From the NCBI GenBank assembly GCA_036971475.1, contig JBAIZL010000376.1, forward strand, positions 7,749,501 through 7,813,500: a stretch of 64,000 bases of DNA, in the 5' to 3' direction. This stretch comes from Prosapia bicincta. Its lineage: Eukaryota; Arthropoda; Insecta; Hemiptera; Cercopidae. A program made the translations under genes and the position numbers. Below the pieces are notes generated by a model that was not told the DNA's origin, did not search any database, and was given only the letters and a program-made list of their open reading frames with translations. This document shows positions 49,000-61,050 of this stretch, one piece after another (positions within the stretch are counted from its first letter, which is position 1; each line of letters opens with the position of its first letter).

Positions 49000-51470
49000 G
49001 GCAAAGTGTGTAATTTATACAAATTTAATATTTGAGTGACAATACTGTATTGATTGGTCCGATGAAAATGTCGAGTCATTGGGCAACCATGGTTATTTGA
49101 GATACCTTGACGACTATCTCCCGGCTACATACAGAACTGGTAACTGTCCGAGTATGCAAAGAGATAAATGTTTTTAATGCACGAAAGAAAATAATATGAG
49201 AAAAGCCTTTCACTGTTGTAAACATTGTTGGTACTCGTATTGTTGGTGGCTTTGTTATAATATACAGATATGCTACCATAAAGGTAAAGGGAAGAAAAAA
49301 TATGCACTGGCTGTATGTTGTCGCATCAATAAAAAGTTGACGAAATGATACTACTATGTTAAATTAGGTATTTTTAGGATATCATGAAACAGGTCTTGAA
49401 CAAAATTTTAGCAAACGATATACTCTATGTATCGCAATTATTTTGTTTATATCTCAAAATCTCTACATGCAACTGTTTTAAAATGATATTACTATTTTTA
49501 TTATTGTTTAAAACTAACACTTTGTTTACAATTCTATTACTTCAATGAGCATTATTTTCTGTTTACCATTAGTACATCATTGCAGTTTTAAATACTTTAA
49601 AATCAGTAATGGTTATATATAAAATATAATTAAATTTATAGGCTACAAAGGTTGTAAGTAGTTGTATTCAACATATATGTCTTATTAATTTTAAGTACTC
49701 ACTATCTCGAACAGATATCTGTAATTTTAACAACTTTTCATTTTACTTTCTTATTTATAAACTGCCCTTAACATATATTTACAAAACTTTAAAATGTTCT
49801 TTAAACATACATTGTTATTAAATAAATATTTAAATACATATACAAAATTATTGAAGGACAGTTGAAAATGTGTTTGGACAGTTTGTTGACGAAAAATTAA
49901 CTCCAACATTCTTTTGATTGTTTTGTATTATGTATGTATTTATTAGTGATGCATGAGACTTGTTTAATTTATTCCTAACCTTGTGATAAACTATTTTCAT
50001 GATGGTTTAATCATATTTTGTAAATAATTTTCAACGTTTACCTAAGGATATCATCTGTAAAGAGGGATGAATTGTATTATAATGATAGGCATAGGCATTC
50101 AGATTATATTCAATATACATATGTTAAATCCAAGTAAACATTAATTTCATTTTTGTCTAATAATAAAATAATATATAGACCCTGTAGTTTTGGTATCTGA
50201 AATATTTTGTACACTTTGGCGACCAATTAATGTAAATGCGTGAAATAATTTTGGCTTTTAAGTTCTTTTATATTCAGAAATGGTGGCTTATAGTAATGAA
50301 TAATAGTGCTTAACAACTATTATTAAATTTTACAAATCTGTTCTTAGTAGTTGCGGTAACATACGCTTAGAATGTTAGCGGTTTAAGGTGCTGCGTGCAG
50401 CATACGGATGCTTTCGAGGTATATCCTTTCGTTCTTAAGAGATGACCCCATCACTTTCAATGTGAAATATTTTGTCATATCCTGGAGACGAGATGGTTAC
50501 AAACTCTAACTGGGCACTAAAACTAAAGTATTGCGCTGCTGTTATAATTACAATATTCCTCAACTATAATAAACTGTATGTGGACTTTAAGATCGATAAA
50601 TCAGGCAATTGAAAATCGATAAGTTAGGTTACATTACATATAGTACGTAATATGTACTATCTGTACATATTAGATACATGTATTATAAGTAACTTGATTA
50701 CGTATATTGTTATTATTTAAGTATTATTATTCATTTAAGTTAATGGAACACTTGTATTATATATACATAGTGTAAGTCCGGGAAAAGTGATTTTATGTGA
50801 TAATTTCCTATCCAGTGTCACTAATGCTCTAAGCGCCTAATATTTGTACTAAATGAAGGAAACAAATCATCATCGCAAGACTCAGCACCTTAGTGTCGTT
50901 TTGAGCATGTGGGCTGTGTGTTGTTAGTATTCATTGCTTCTGAAAAAATATTTAAGGCATCTTCTTTGCAAGTTAACTAAGACGTAATGATGAAAATACT
51001 TTTGTTACAAGCTTACTTGACTGCTTATTTCTTTCTCTTTTCATAACGTTTCTTGCAAAATAGTCAGTTTAATGATTGTAGGATATGTCAATACTTTTTT
51101 TAATAAATAGTGCTGGCCGTGCAAAGTATATCTATAGATGTATACTACATTTGCCATACAACATAACTAGCAAATAAATTATTTGAAACAGAAACTGAAA
51201 CCAAATTTGGTTTTCAGATGGTATACAAATATGAAAGGAAGGCAAGCCAAACTAGATGGTCTGAATATAGCTTAAAATTGGTCATAAAATCTGTCCAAGA
51301 TGGTTCCAACTCCATTTCAGGGTCGTCAAAATCTTACAGTATTCCCTTTGTCACACTTTGCAAGAAACGGGATTTTTAAAGAGCCCTAAAAAGAAAACAA
51401 TACCAGTTGTCAATAATAAGAAAAAACTCACAATTTTAAAATAGAAAAAAAAAGATTACCGTTGTTTAAT
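49000..51470. other. AT-rich stretch without a recognised gene
   Basis: Two overlapping minus-strand frames at 49076-49307 have no family signature. Nothing else was seen. Confidence 0.4.
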
Positions 51471-51476
51471 TTGCAG

Positions 51477-51656
51477 GGAAATTATGACGAACCTCTCTGG
51501 ATGATTGGATGCAGCGGGGACATTATTTTGAATGGACGCACGGAGGTTGTTCAGACTACTGCGGATTGGCATATTATTTCTGTGACCAATGTCACGACAG
51601 TTACATTTGACGAACAATATAATTTTTCTTGTTTCTACTTAATGTTAAAAATTTAA
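51477..51656 (+). CDS. candidate terminal exon, 59 codons, unidentified
   Basis: The acceptor 'ttgtttaatttgcag' ends at 51476, and an open phase-0 frame follows to TAA: 'GNYDEPLWMIGCSGDIILNG' then 'RTEVVQTTADWHIISVTNVT'. The other two frames close within ten codons. The first half is GC-richer than the surroundings; the last 15 codons drift into AT-rich sequence, so the true exon may end earlier. There is no AATAAA close by. No family is recognised. Confidence 0.35.
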   Translation, partial: GNYDEPLWMIGCSGDIILNGRTEVVQTTADWHIISVTNVTTVTFDEQYNFSCFYLMLKI

Positions 51657-51763
51657 AGATTGTAAAGTATATTTTTTTAAAATTGTTTAGCGAAACGTGT
51701 ACACTACAATTCAGAGTTATTTTTATATCTGAGTAAAACAACTGTGGCGTAATGGTTAGCATA

Positions 51764-51972
51764 AATAAATGAAACCTGTCAACCACAAATAACTTTCTTC
51801 TTTTATTTGAAACCTTATGTACATTTCGATTGCATAGCAATCATCCTCAGAGGTAATTTACAATTAAAATACAATAAAACCTTTGATTGATATGGTCGCT
51901 ATGCGATCGAAATGTACATAAAGTTTTAAATAAAAGAAGAGAGTTATTTGTGGTTGAGAGGTTTCATTTATT
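51764..51972. repeat. hairpin repeat (83-bp arms) with hammerhead-like core
   Basis: The left arm 51764-51846 and right arm 51890-51972 are inverted copies at about 90 percent identity around a 43-bp loop. Both arms hold the same segment, 'aataaatgaaacc' to 'catttcgat'. Confidence 0.85.
51824..51850 (-). ncRNA. hammerhead-ribozyme-like core
   Basis: The minus strand reads CTGAGGA, T, hairpin GATTGC-TAT-GCAATC, GAAA. The inverted partner on the + strand (about 51892-51911) has hairpin GGTCGC-TAT-GCGATC, then GAAA. Between the two, one T-A pair became C-G and one A-T became G-T, so pairing is kept. The partner has a damaged CTGA part. Confidence 0.5.
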
Positions 51973-51974
51973 AA

Positions 51975-53524
51975 TGCCAGAGTAATTTCGTAAAATAATG
52001 TTATGGAGCTATTTCGTGATGTGTGAGTTTTATCACAACCATTTTTTTTCAGGTCAATCAGTACAATATTCACTTTGCCTGGGTTACATTATTCTCTTTG
52101 GCTACCTGGGCAAAGCGAATAATTGACATTTGTATATGAATGATCTATTTACATCCCTGCTATTTTAGTTTGGTAAATAACTATTTTTCTATCAATAGTT
52201 GATAAATATTAAATGATATTTAACACTACCGCAAAAAAGTTTTTGACTTCATTTAAGATTTGTCAGTGGTTTAAAATAAAAGTTTTCCACTGTGCCTGGG
52301 ACTCCCCTACATATTAAAGTACGTATACATACTTTATTTGTAAGTAAGCGTGTATAATTATTGTTATTAAATAAATGTATATTCGCAGAGTTAGTATGAT
52401 ATACTGACAATATACAACAAAGAATATTCATACAATTATTACCTCTAAACTTTTCATCAATTCAATAAAATGACGTTATTAAGAGCCTCGTTCAAAGGAA
52501 ACAGCTAAAACAAAACTGGCCGTGAAACCTTAAATAAAGACGATATTAATAATTGATGAAAAGCTTCAAGGCTTTAATTTTAGAGATATTATTTTTTATG
52601 AAATGGTTTTGAAAAATAGAATCAGACTATGCACCAGATAAAAACAGAAAAATCAGGAATGCTTGTATTAACGTACACATGTAATAACATTGTATTAGGT
52701 AATTTATTAACTGTTAACCGTTTCCTAACGTTGCCCTTTATAATTCTGCTTAAATATTAGATTTCAATTTTAATTTGCTATTGTTGTAAATATTAAACAT
52801 ATTTTTTTCTAATCACCGACTCATTAAACGACGAGAACATTTGATTAGACCTATCACTTTAAACGGTAAATCGTCCCCTGAAGCTTACAAAATTGATTTT
52901 TCAGGGAGACTTCATATTGACAATCCAATTCTACCCATCTTGGTTTTGTACATCTATATTTAATATCGTAACTGTTTTCTGTCTATATACTTTCCAAACT
53001 AGATAAACAATTGAGATATCTATTTTGCGATCAAGTTGTTAATCTTAGGTTAGTGACTTTGAACGATTTAACAGGTTTGACTATTATTATCTACAAATAA
53101 GTCCTATCTAAATTTATTTGTCAACGTTGTACCTCTTTCCTTACTTCGTAAGAAAATATTCCAACACATGAATATTCTAATTGTATAAGAGCCCACTTTT
53201 AATATTATATTGAGATAAGCCTATCTGTACCGAGAACCTAATATTGAATAATACGTTGTCCCATATCAGCTTCACATAATTACATCCAATATTCATCACA
53301 ATGGCTCAAGTTGAAACATTTTACCAGATACCAACCTATTTATGTTCCAAGATAGTATGTCTTCATTATTATATCCCTAAAGTAATGATGTTATTAATTT
53401 TTGTCTCAAAACTAAATTTATACAGATTTTAAAAGCAAATAAATTAATGTTTTTATTGTTAAAAAAATTGTGAGAGCGAGATAAAAGTAAGTTGACTTGT
53501 TCCCTTTTAATATAAATGTCTAAT

Positions 53525-53525
<1 letters not shown>
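51975..53525. other. AT-rich stretch without a recognised gene
   Basis: No frames above 70 codons and no domain were seen. Confidence 0.4.

Positions 53526-53528
<3 letters not shown>

Positions 53529-53582
<54 letters not shown>
53529..53582. repeat. (AT)n microsatellite
   Basis: An uninterrupted AT tract of about 54 bp. Confidence 0.95.
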
Positions 53583-53584
<2 letters not shown>

Positions 53585-53984
53585 CTTTTATTACATGTAA
53601 AATTTGTAATAAAAGCTTGTGACTTATTTCTTTGAGTGAGTGGGGTGGGAGGGAGTTGGATGGTCAGTATGCACTAATAAATATATCTGTTACTACCTGA
53701 AAAAAATACTAAAGAAAATAAAACAGTTGAAAAAATAACAAAATTGAACTAATAGAAAATAGTTTGTCTATTTCAATCACGTTACAAAATGTCAAATGAA
53801 AGTACCTCAAATGTTCAAACCCCAAAAAATTAAAATTCACATTTTACTTCTAACAAAATAATTAATAAAAACAAAAGATGTAAAATCTTTTAGACTAACA
53901 TATAATTAAATCATTCATAATAATGATATTAAATATTTTTTTGTTTATTAAAATTAGTTCACATTCATCTAACAACACTATGTA

Positions 53985-54190
53985 AATTGTTTGAATGTTG
54001 CTAAGCAAATGACGCATTTAGATTGAAACAGTGTGACACTGAGTTCATTGAAGTTGCTTCTCAAAATGGTACGCATTTAACCTTTATTCTAATTAATAGG
54101 AATGTACGAGGTATGCAGTGATTGTGGATTGCTGTAATTATACCAACAGGGACATTAACTCGTTTGTACGAGAATTGTAGACTTATCGAA
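53985..54190 (+). repeat. dispersed repeat family B, copy 1
   Basis: It aligns with 58130-58335 through 'atgttgctaagcaaatga', 'catttagattgaa', 'gaagttgcttctcaaa', 'tacgcatttaacctttat' and 'cgtttgtacgagaattgtag'. The two copies are in the same orientation and flank the piggyBac and Helitron remnants. Confidence 0.8.
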
Positions 54191-54599
54191 CAACTATCAC
54201 AATTTTATCGATAATGTGTGTTTTCATAAGTGCCGTAATGTTGTGTATTAAACTCATCATAAGAAACAGAAATATAACACAAAGTTACAATTTTATATTA
54301 TATATAAACTTGTTTATAAGCTTAAAAAAGCTTACAAAGTATACAGTGTTAAGCACACCTCTGTAACCATATAGTTTTATTACCTTTTAACATTTAAATG
54401 TGTTTATTAGGAATAGTTTTTTTTATAATTACTGTAGTTAACAATTAAAGTAAACTATCTAATTATTTACACATATTTCCAGCGGTAAATAATTATTTTT
54501 TTTTCAAAATGTGTGTGAGACCAATCTCAGGACGGAGCATAACAAATATTTCACCCAGGAAGTTAAGGGCTAAGATGTATTCTCCTGTTGACTGGTCTT

Positions 54600-56080
54600 T
54601 CAGTTATATTTTTTACAAAAAAAATAACATGAGAATTTATTTCAGCTATATCTGAATGTCTGAAAAATAGCGACAGTAGCCATCTCTCAGTTCTGCAACT
54701 TGTCGATTAAAATGCGCACTTCTGGTTGACTGTGTTCGCTTCTGATATTGTCCTGTTGTAATCTGCGACTATTTCAGGTTTTCCTAAATAATAATCGCTT
54801 TTATCTGCGTCGTGCATGGTTTATAACAGCAAAAAAAGCCTTGTTCATGTGGGTGTATACGAAATAAGCGTAAAATTACCCTGAAGCCCGTAAAACGAGG
54901 AGCCGGCCTCTCAATGTTTGTTGGGATAAAATTCTAACGCATTATAATTTTTTTACCTTAAATTGCCAGTGAAGGTAATCCAATTTTCCAGCAGCCATTC
55001 TGCTAATGGATAACAGTAATAATTTATTCTGCTGTAATAATTATCAGTCGTGAGATATCTGTGCGAGTTCTTTATTGTTTCCTCAAGCATTTTCACAATA
55101 TCTATCGGTTTAATTAAAAATTGGTACGTACCAGTTGGCACTCTTCCACAATAAATTACGAACGTGCATGTAGAATATTTGGCTGTCTCACTAATCATAA
55201 CATTTCAGACCATATTTCGCTGATTTCTGTAGCATATATTTTTATGAATTCACAGCGTCCTTGAAAAAATTAAACCCTTCGTCGATAGTAACGAAGTCAC
55301 TTAAGTTTTAATCTTGTTTACAATTTATGACGATCATATGATTTCTGATATCGTGTCAATCCTTTCCTGATCCTTTCTACTAATAGTACCATTAAATATC
55401 ATCGAACGCAGGAGAAATAAAAACCTCTTATAAATGAGCACAGCTCTTAAACAATCACACCTATTCGTTCTCCATTTCAAAATTCTAAAACAGCCCGATC
55501 CCCCTTTTACAGACAATATAAAAACCACTCCTAACAAACCCATCATCTATTTTCTGGAAGTATTTTGACGATCTCGCTGTGTGAAATATTAAATATTACT
55601 TCTTTTTTTGTCGATGTAAAAATTAGTGTAATGTACATCTTCAGAAACAATTTTTTTTTAAGTGTCTGATACTGTTCATTTGTCCCTAGCAGGTCTTGTA
55701 GGCACAGGAAATGATTTTATAACATTTCCCAACCTAATGGCAGAGGAGTGCTTATCCAAATAGTCTCTTTATTTTTTCCAGTAAAATACCTTTAATCATC
55801 AACATCCATTTCTTCATTTTTTGGCTCGGCAGATTCATAATAGTCATCTCCTAGCTGTTCTGATTCACTATTATGTCTATCTTCGTTGATCACTTCTTGA
55901 TTGTCTATCTTCAAGTCTTGATTGTCATCAATAGAATCGTAAACACACTTTTGTATTCCTTTTCTACATTCTCGTTTAAAACTTTATGTAAAAGCGCTTC
56001 AATGTTTTCCAGAAAGTGAAACAATTGATTTTCCTCAGCCCTGCAACGGAAATGTTATCCCGATTACTTTTAAGAATGGA
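54600..56080 (-). pseudogene. piggyBac-type transposase pseudogene
   Basis: Read from high to low coordinates, the minus strand has an acidic N-terminus ('NSESEQLGDDYYESAEPKNE', about 55850), then 'YFTGKNKETIW' (about 55790) and 'GNVIKSFPVPTRPARDK' (about 55710). Next come the DDE_Tnp_1_7 domain starting 'MMGLLGVVFIL' (55546), 'RAVLIYKRFLFLLRSMIF' (about 55440), 'FVTIDEGFNFFKDAVNS' (about 55290) and 'YMLQKSAKYGLK' (about 55220). The next segments are 'TFVIYCGRVPTGTYQF' and 'SHRYLTTDNYYS' (54953-55198), 'GSSFYGLQGNFTLISY' (about 54880) and 'GKPEIVADYNRT' (about 54770). At least two catalytic aspartates (VTIDEG and TTDNYYS) remain. Frameshifts and stops separate the blocks, so it is inactive. 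Confidence 0.9.
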
Positions 56081-56596
56081 CCTTGTGATCAATATTTACA
56101 GCAGAGATTGTGAGAGTACCCACCAATAAACTCTAACAATATTTAAAGTTATCGAAAGGATTTGTTATTTTCAGATATCAGTCATAAAAAAAAAACAAAC
56201 TATTAGACATATCTACTAGATTCATGCAAGAGCATAATTCACCAGACATGAAGTAAATATGAACAAAAAGAAACATTTATAAAGGAATAATAATTCTTTA
56301 ACAGCAGACAAATGATCAAACTGAATAGGAAACGTATCATAAAGATAATAGTCTACAACGTAGGCTAATCACAATGCAAAGAATTGTACATACCTTTCCA
56401 GGCGCGCAGCAGAATAAAGTACCGCAATATGTAGTGCTCATCATCACAGCTAGATAGCAAATGAACTACTGAAGGTAAAACAGAACAAAAGAGAAATCGC
56501 GTAGGTAAGATAAGGAACGGTGAATACTCAACATCTTAGCACAATTTATATGGTCCATTGGCAGTAATTTATGAATTACATGAAGTTACGACACGG

Positions 56597-56631
56597 AGTA
56601 CCACGCAGTGCCACGCCCGCTTAGGGTTTAA
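56597..56631 (-). mobile_element. candidate 5' terminal repeat and TTAA target of the piggyBac element
   Basis: On the minus strand TTAA is followed after one base by 'ccctaagcgggcgtggcac' and 'tgcgtggtactccgtg'. CCC next to TTAA is the usual piggyBac end, and it lies upstream of the transposase start. I could not find a convincing matching end on the other side; 'ttaccctgaagcccg' near 54884 belongs to the coding part. Confidence 0.4.
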
Positions 56632-56684
56632 TTAATAAACCTGTATTCAACGGACCTGGAAGTACAAGAAAAAAAATTTGTAGT

Positions 56685-57535
56685 AAATTTACTTCGGTCT
56701 ATGGTAAATAATAATGGAGAAATTAAGTTATCAGTTGCATCGTCAGGAATAGTAAAAGCATTGTTAGAAGGAGCAAAAGGCCACTCTGCTTTTAAACTAC
56801 ACCGAAAACCTCTTGTAATTATTAAAAAAGCTTGATCTACCTAACGTTTCAGGAGAAAGTAAGCTTATAGGTTGGGATGAAAGTACTATGACGCATAAAA
56901 AAATATCATTCATGCTACAAGATCTTAAAAGTTCTAATCAGGGAATGAATGGACTTATTTTGTTATTGCCTGGAGACTTTCGTCAAACACTAGATATGGG
57001 CTGTTGCACATAGGAGACTACTTGCTGGGACTGTTTTAGGATGATATTCCTAAGATAGAAGACAAAAGATATACAGAATCTACAGGAAAGTTACGATACT
57101 TCAAAAATTAGGAAAATGTATTGACAAATGGTTGAGAACTTATTGAAAATATTTATCTCTAAATAAGGAACAGCAGAGACAAATCTAATATTTGGATTTG
57201 ATAATATTTGCACCAACAAACTGCAAACAGCTGAGGTAAGTAATATTTTAAAGTTCTGTGGACTACACTACAAAAACCGATGCGGAAGTGTAGTATCCAG
57301 TAGTGTTTCTGAACACATATCTCCACCTGGTTTTCCATCCCGTAGAATACATCTCAAACATGTCGCTCCAATCAAGTTTTTGTGAAATCTGTGCCCTACT
57401 AGGCAGTGCAATTGCACTTGATTACAAGTAAAAATAATGATAAAATCTTTATAGAGGTTACTGTAATAACTGGCAGTGTTCGAAGAGACAGTATTTTTAC
57501 CTTGCATATAGCTAATTCTGTAGAATATATCTCAA
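56685..57535 (+). pseudogene. Helitron/PIF1-type helicase fragment
   Basis: The first block (56690-57010) reads 'LSVASSGIVKALLEGAKGHS' then 'AFKL', 'KLIGWDESTMTHKK' with the Walker B DE, and 'LILLLPGDFRQTL'. A middle piece gives 'IFAPTNCKQ' (about 57210). The last block (about 57325-57530) gives 'ISPPGFPSRRIHLK' and 'APIKFL', then after a frameshift 'DKIFIEVTVITGSVRRDSIF'. This is the order found in the helicase of Helitron Rep/Hel proteins. The Walker A part and the replication initiator domain are missing. Frameshifts and stops make it a relic. Confidence 0.85.
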
Positions 57536-57557
57536 AATGGAGCCCAAATGAATCGTT

Positions 57558-57560
<3 letters not shown>

Positions 57561-57597
<37 letters not shown>
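57561..57597. repeat. (AT)n microsatellite left of the hairpin
   Basis: An AT tract 35 bp before the hairpin repeat. Confidence 0.9.
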
Positions 57598-57601
<4 letters not shown>

Positions 57602-57632
57602 ATCAAATGTGTTTTCCTGTTAGAATATTTTG

Positions 57633-57967
57633 AAGATCAAATAATATACACAAATACAGGAATATTTAATTTATTGAACAATAAACTCAAAGCTTTTCGT
57701 TGGTTTACATTACCAACATCTTCAGGAGTTACAATAGTAAGAATGATACAAGAACTGTCTAACAAACATGAATCTACTAGATAAAGCAATTATTATTATC
57801 TACTAGATAATTGCTTTATCTAGTAGATTCACGTTTGTTAGACAGTTCTTTTATCATTCTTACTATTGTAACTCCTGAAGATGTTGGTAATGTAAACCAA
57901 CGAAAGGCTTTGAGTTTATTGTTCAATAAATTAAATACTCCTGTATTTGTTTATATTATTTGATCTT
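57633..57967. repeat. 335-bp hairpin repeat with two inverted hammerhead-like cores
   Basis: Arms of about 160 bp (57633-57792 and 57808-57967) are reverse complements at about 95 percent identity with a loop of about 15 bp. Outer ends are 'aagatcaaataatata'. Each arm includes the ordered motif CTGAAGA, T, GTTGGT, loop, ACCAAC, GAAA (57875-57905 on +, 57695-57725 on -). The structure looks like two PLE-type terminal segments in head-to-head order. Confidence 0.9.
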
Positions 57968-57969
57968 AA

Positions 57970-58011
<42 letters not shown>
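57970..58011. repeat. (AT)n microsatellite right of the hairpin
   Basis: An AT tract adjoining the hairpin, followed by a short (TTTA)n run. Confidence 0.9.
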
Positions 58012-58015
<4 letters not shown>

Positions 58016-58129
58016 TTATTTATTTATTTATGTGTTTAAATAATTTATAAATACGAAATAAATAAAATAAATTAGTTGTAATTTTATCTATTCAAAATGG
58101 TAAACCTTAGGTAACAATACCAAGCCGAT

Positions 58130-58335
58130 TGTTAAATTGTTGCTAGGCAAATGATACATTTAGATTCACAGTGTGGAACTGATTTAATTAGAAGTTGCTT
58201 CTTAAAATTGTACGTATTTATCCTTTATCTTGAGTAATAAGTATAAACAAGTTACAAAGTCATTGTGGCTTGCTGTGATTAGCGCAAATGCGGACTTTTA
58301 CTCGATTGTACGAGCAATGTAGACATCGGTCACAC
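58130..58335 (+). repeat. dispersed repeat family B, copy 2
   Basis: See 53985-54190. Shared blocks include 'gttgctaggcaaatgata', 'catttagattcacagtgtg', 'gaagttgcttcttaaa' and 'cgattgtacgagcaatgtag'. Confidence 0.8.
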
Positions 58336-58394
58336 TAGCCCTGTTAGGGAACTGACAAGTGGTCGGAACACTGAACGGTTTAGTTTTGATAGCC

Positions 58395-58480
58395 ACGCCT
58401 AGCGGTTTAGTTAAGCCACGCTAGGTTGGGGCTTATTACTTGGGCTTGAAGGCGTGGGTTGAACATGTATACAGGATAAT
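58395..58480 (-). repeat. inverted partial copy of family A
   Basis: The minus strand shares 'acgccttcaagcccaagtaa' and 'taagccccaac' with copy 5 at about 60727-60760. Confidence 0.6.
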
Positions 58481-58484
58481 CGCC

Positions 58485-59580
58485 CTCTCAGGCCGATATA
58501 TACAAGTTCTTGTCATGGTTTTAAGTCTGCTTAAGTTTCCGGCCCAAACTATTGGAACAAGCTGTGGGGGTCATAGAGCGGTAGATAGAGGTCTCTCTAA
58601 CAATGGCGTTTAAGATGATTTCCCGCAGACCTAGCAGGAAGTTGTGTTCCATGACCTGTGGCAATAGTCTGTTCTAACCTCTTGGCTCTTCCTCTATTAT
58701 TTAGGAAAAGTAAAGATTCAAAAACGGCGAGTTTTCCGTACCTATGTAACCTCTCTTATTATTTCAGTCAAGGGGGTGAAATCGAAACTTTATCCACTCT
58801 AGTTTGGCCATAAGTATGGCAGAATAGTGCATATCCTGATAAACTTTGAGATCCTAAGTATAAACTAAAGGATATTTTTACAGAGGATGACTTTGAAACG
58901 CTGGCCAAACCCACTCCAACTTCACTCACCTTTTTACCACTAGACAAACATAAAAGGGAATGGCGATGAAGATTTTTATAATGTGATGTTACAGAAATGA
59001 AGGATATATATATACAGTATATACTTTTCTACAGGGTATTGTAAGAAATCGTATGAATGTTCCAATCAAACATTAGGCTATTTGATATTTAAAAATGCTA
59101 GTAGACAGTAAATGCTAAATGCATTGAATTATGGACTACGTTTTGTGAGTGCGTTTGATCATAATCCACATAAGCGTAGGAGAAAGGCACCCTTGTGTCT
59201 GTCACTTCACCACGAGTACTTTTCATTCATAAACTTGAACATGAATATGGGATATAAAACGTTAATTTTAAATCGCTTATTATAATCGTTTGAACCATAT
59301 TTACTAACGCTGAAAATCATAATGGAAAATAATTATAATTTTACTCTTCATTACTGAATGATTACTAAAAATAATGTGATTTTTTCCATTCTGTAAGAAC
59401 GCTTTTTTACTTATGTAATAACGTATTTTCTCACTTAGTAAGTGAGTACTAACAGTGATTGAATAACTAGAACATGGACGTGATGATTTTATACCTTACC
59501 TTTGTAACACAAATTGTGTGACTTAGTGGTTTTGGAAGGAGACAACTCTCAATATAATTAAAATGTTCTAACAATAAAAT
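58485..59580. other. no gene seen
   Basis: A GC-richer part (58490-58760) followed by AT-rich DNA. The segment 59390-59460 ('cttatgtaataacgtatttt') resembles 34765-34800 and may extend family A upstream. Confidence 0.35.
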
Positions 59581-59589
59581 AAAAAAATA

Positions 59590-61050
59590 CAAAAACTAGA
59601 AAAATTATTTTATTATCTGCGTATACAAAAGTGTTACCATTATTCACCAGTGTCATGGTTAGCCAAACCTACAACCCTTTCTAGAAGGACGATGAATTCC
59701 TGACATTTAGTAAGTACAGAGACAAGAAGGCCTACCATGCAAAAGACTCTATCGGTCAAGCTACACACACGGTATTAAACAAGCTACTGCTAGTCACAGC
59801 TAAGTTACACAGAGCCCCAGCTAGAAGTAGAGTGTATAGAGATAGTGCCTATCGTGCAAACCTTTTTTGACTCATCCCGTAAGTCACAGAGTGAACAAAA
59901 GAGTAAAAATTAATGACGTAATAAGCTCTCTAAATGAGATTTCTTATATTCTCTCCTATTGGGTAAACCGGTACCCTATTACGTACCTTCCCGGTACGCA
60001 GTCATTTGAAGTTAAATCTTGGAAAGAAAGTCAAGAGTAACGATATTGGGAAATTTCGGCATAACCTAAACAAAATGTATAAAAGGAGAGATTGTTAGTT
60101 TATTTGCAACGGAACTTTTGCTACAGCTATAACAGATTTTATGATGACTCCTCCTAGTGGTATACGAAATTGTATAACTTGTAATTGAGTAGAAGAAAGA
60201 GGCAAGGTTTACTAGACCTTAAAAGAAAGAAGAAGCAACTATAATATTACATTGTGGAATGCGTTAAATATAACATATGGATTTAAGGCAGGTAATAGGG
60301 ATTTGATGAATCGTTTTAAATAATTGTGTTATCCTAAAAGTGGATTACGTTAAGAAGAAAATAGGATTTTAAGGAAAATAATACAGATTTTGTAAAACGT
60401 TTTAAATAATTTTTATATCAAGGAAAAGACAAAACATTAGGAGGGATAACTGAGTCGAGATAATATTCAAGACGTCTTAGATTAATAAACTTTAAACACA
60501 TTTACAAAGACACATTATAATTGCTTTAAACTTATAGTTGAATGCATTACAACTTACAACGACAATATAAGTTGACAATGCAGTGAGTTTACCATGGAAA
60601 GTTTTGGTGCTTGCTAGCTGGTAACAGCAGTTTGGACTAGAAGCTTAGGCAGACCTAAAGGCAATGGCAATACCTTGTATATCCAGACCTGAGAAGCCGA
60701 TGATACTGTGCACAAATTCAAGCCACGCCTCCAAGCCCAAGTAATAAGCCTCAGCTACAGATCTAAACCATACACAGTAGCGACCATTGACCAAGCATAG
60801 CTAGTCTCACCGACATCTAAGTCTTCAAGCCTCGTACAAACATGATAAAGGTACGCATTTGGTCTAATCACTGCAAGCTAAAATCGCTTTATAACTGGTT
60901 TATTCCTAATAGTTAGGATAAAAGATAAGTACTCACCATTTTGAGAACCAAACTTAAATTGAACTCAGAACCAACGTGTTTCAATCTAAATTTGTCAATT
61001 TATTAGCAACATTTTAATAATTGGTTTAGTAACGATGCATAAATGTAAGG
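59590..61050 (+). repeat. dispersed repeat family A, copy 5 (longest)
   Basis: This about 1.45-kb copy aligns in succession to copy 1 (5' and middle), copy 3 and copy 2 (3' part), which allows the family to be recognised. Key blocks are 'attcaccagtgtcatggtta', 'gactctatcggtcaagctac', 'attaaacaagctactgctag', 'ttagtttatttgcaacgga', 'gatactgtgcacaaatt', 'cagtagcgaccattgacc' and 'ttagcaacattttaataatt'. It carries no long coding frame and may be a non-autonomous element or a LINE 3' region. Confidence 0.8.

Noticed and set aside
54884..54900. 'ttaccctgaagcccg' as the left end of the piggyBac element
   Set aside because: It lies within transposase-coding sequence (the GLQGNFTLISY block), so it cannot be the element end.
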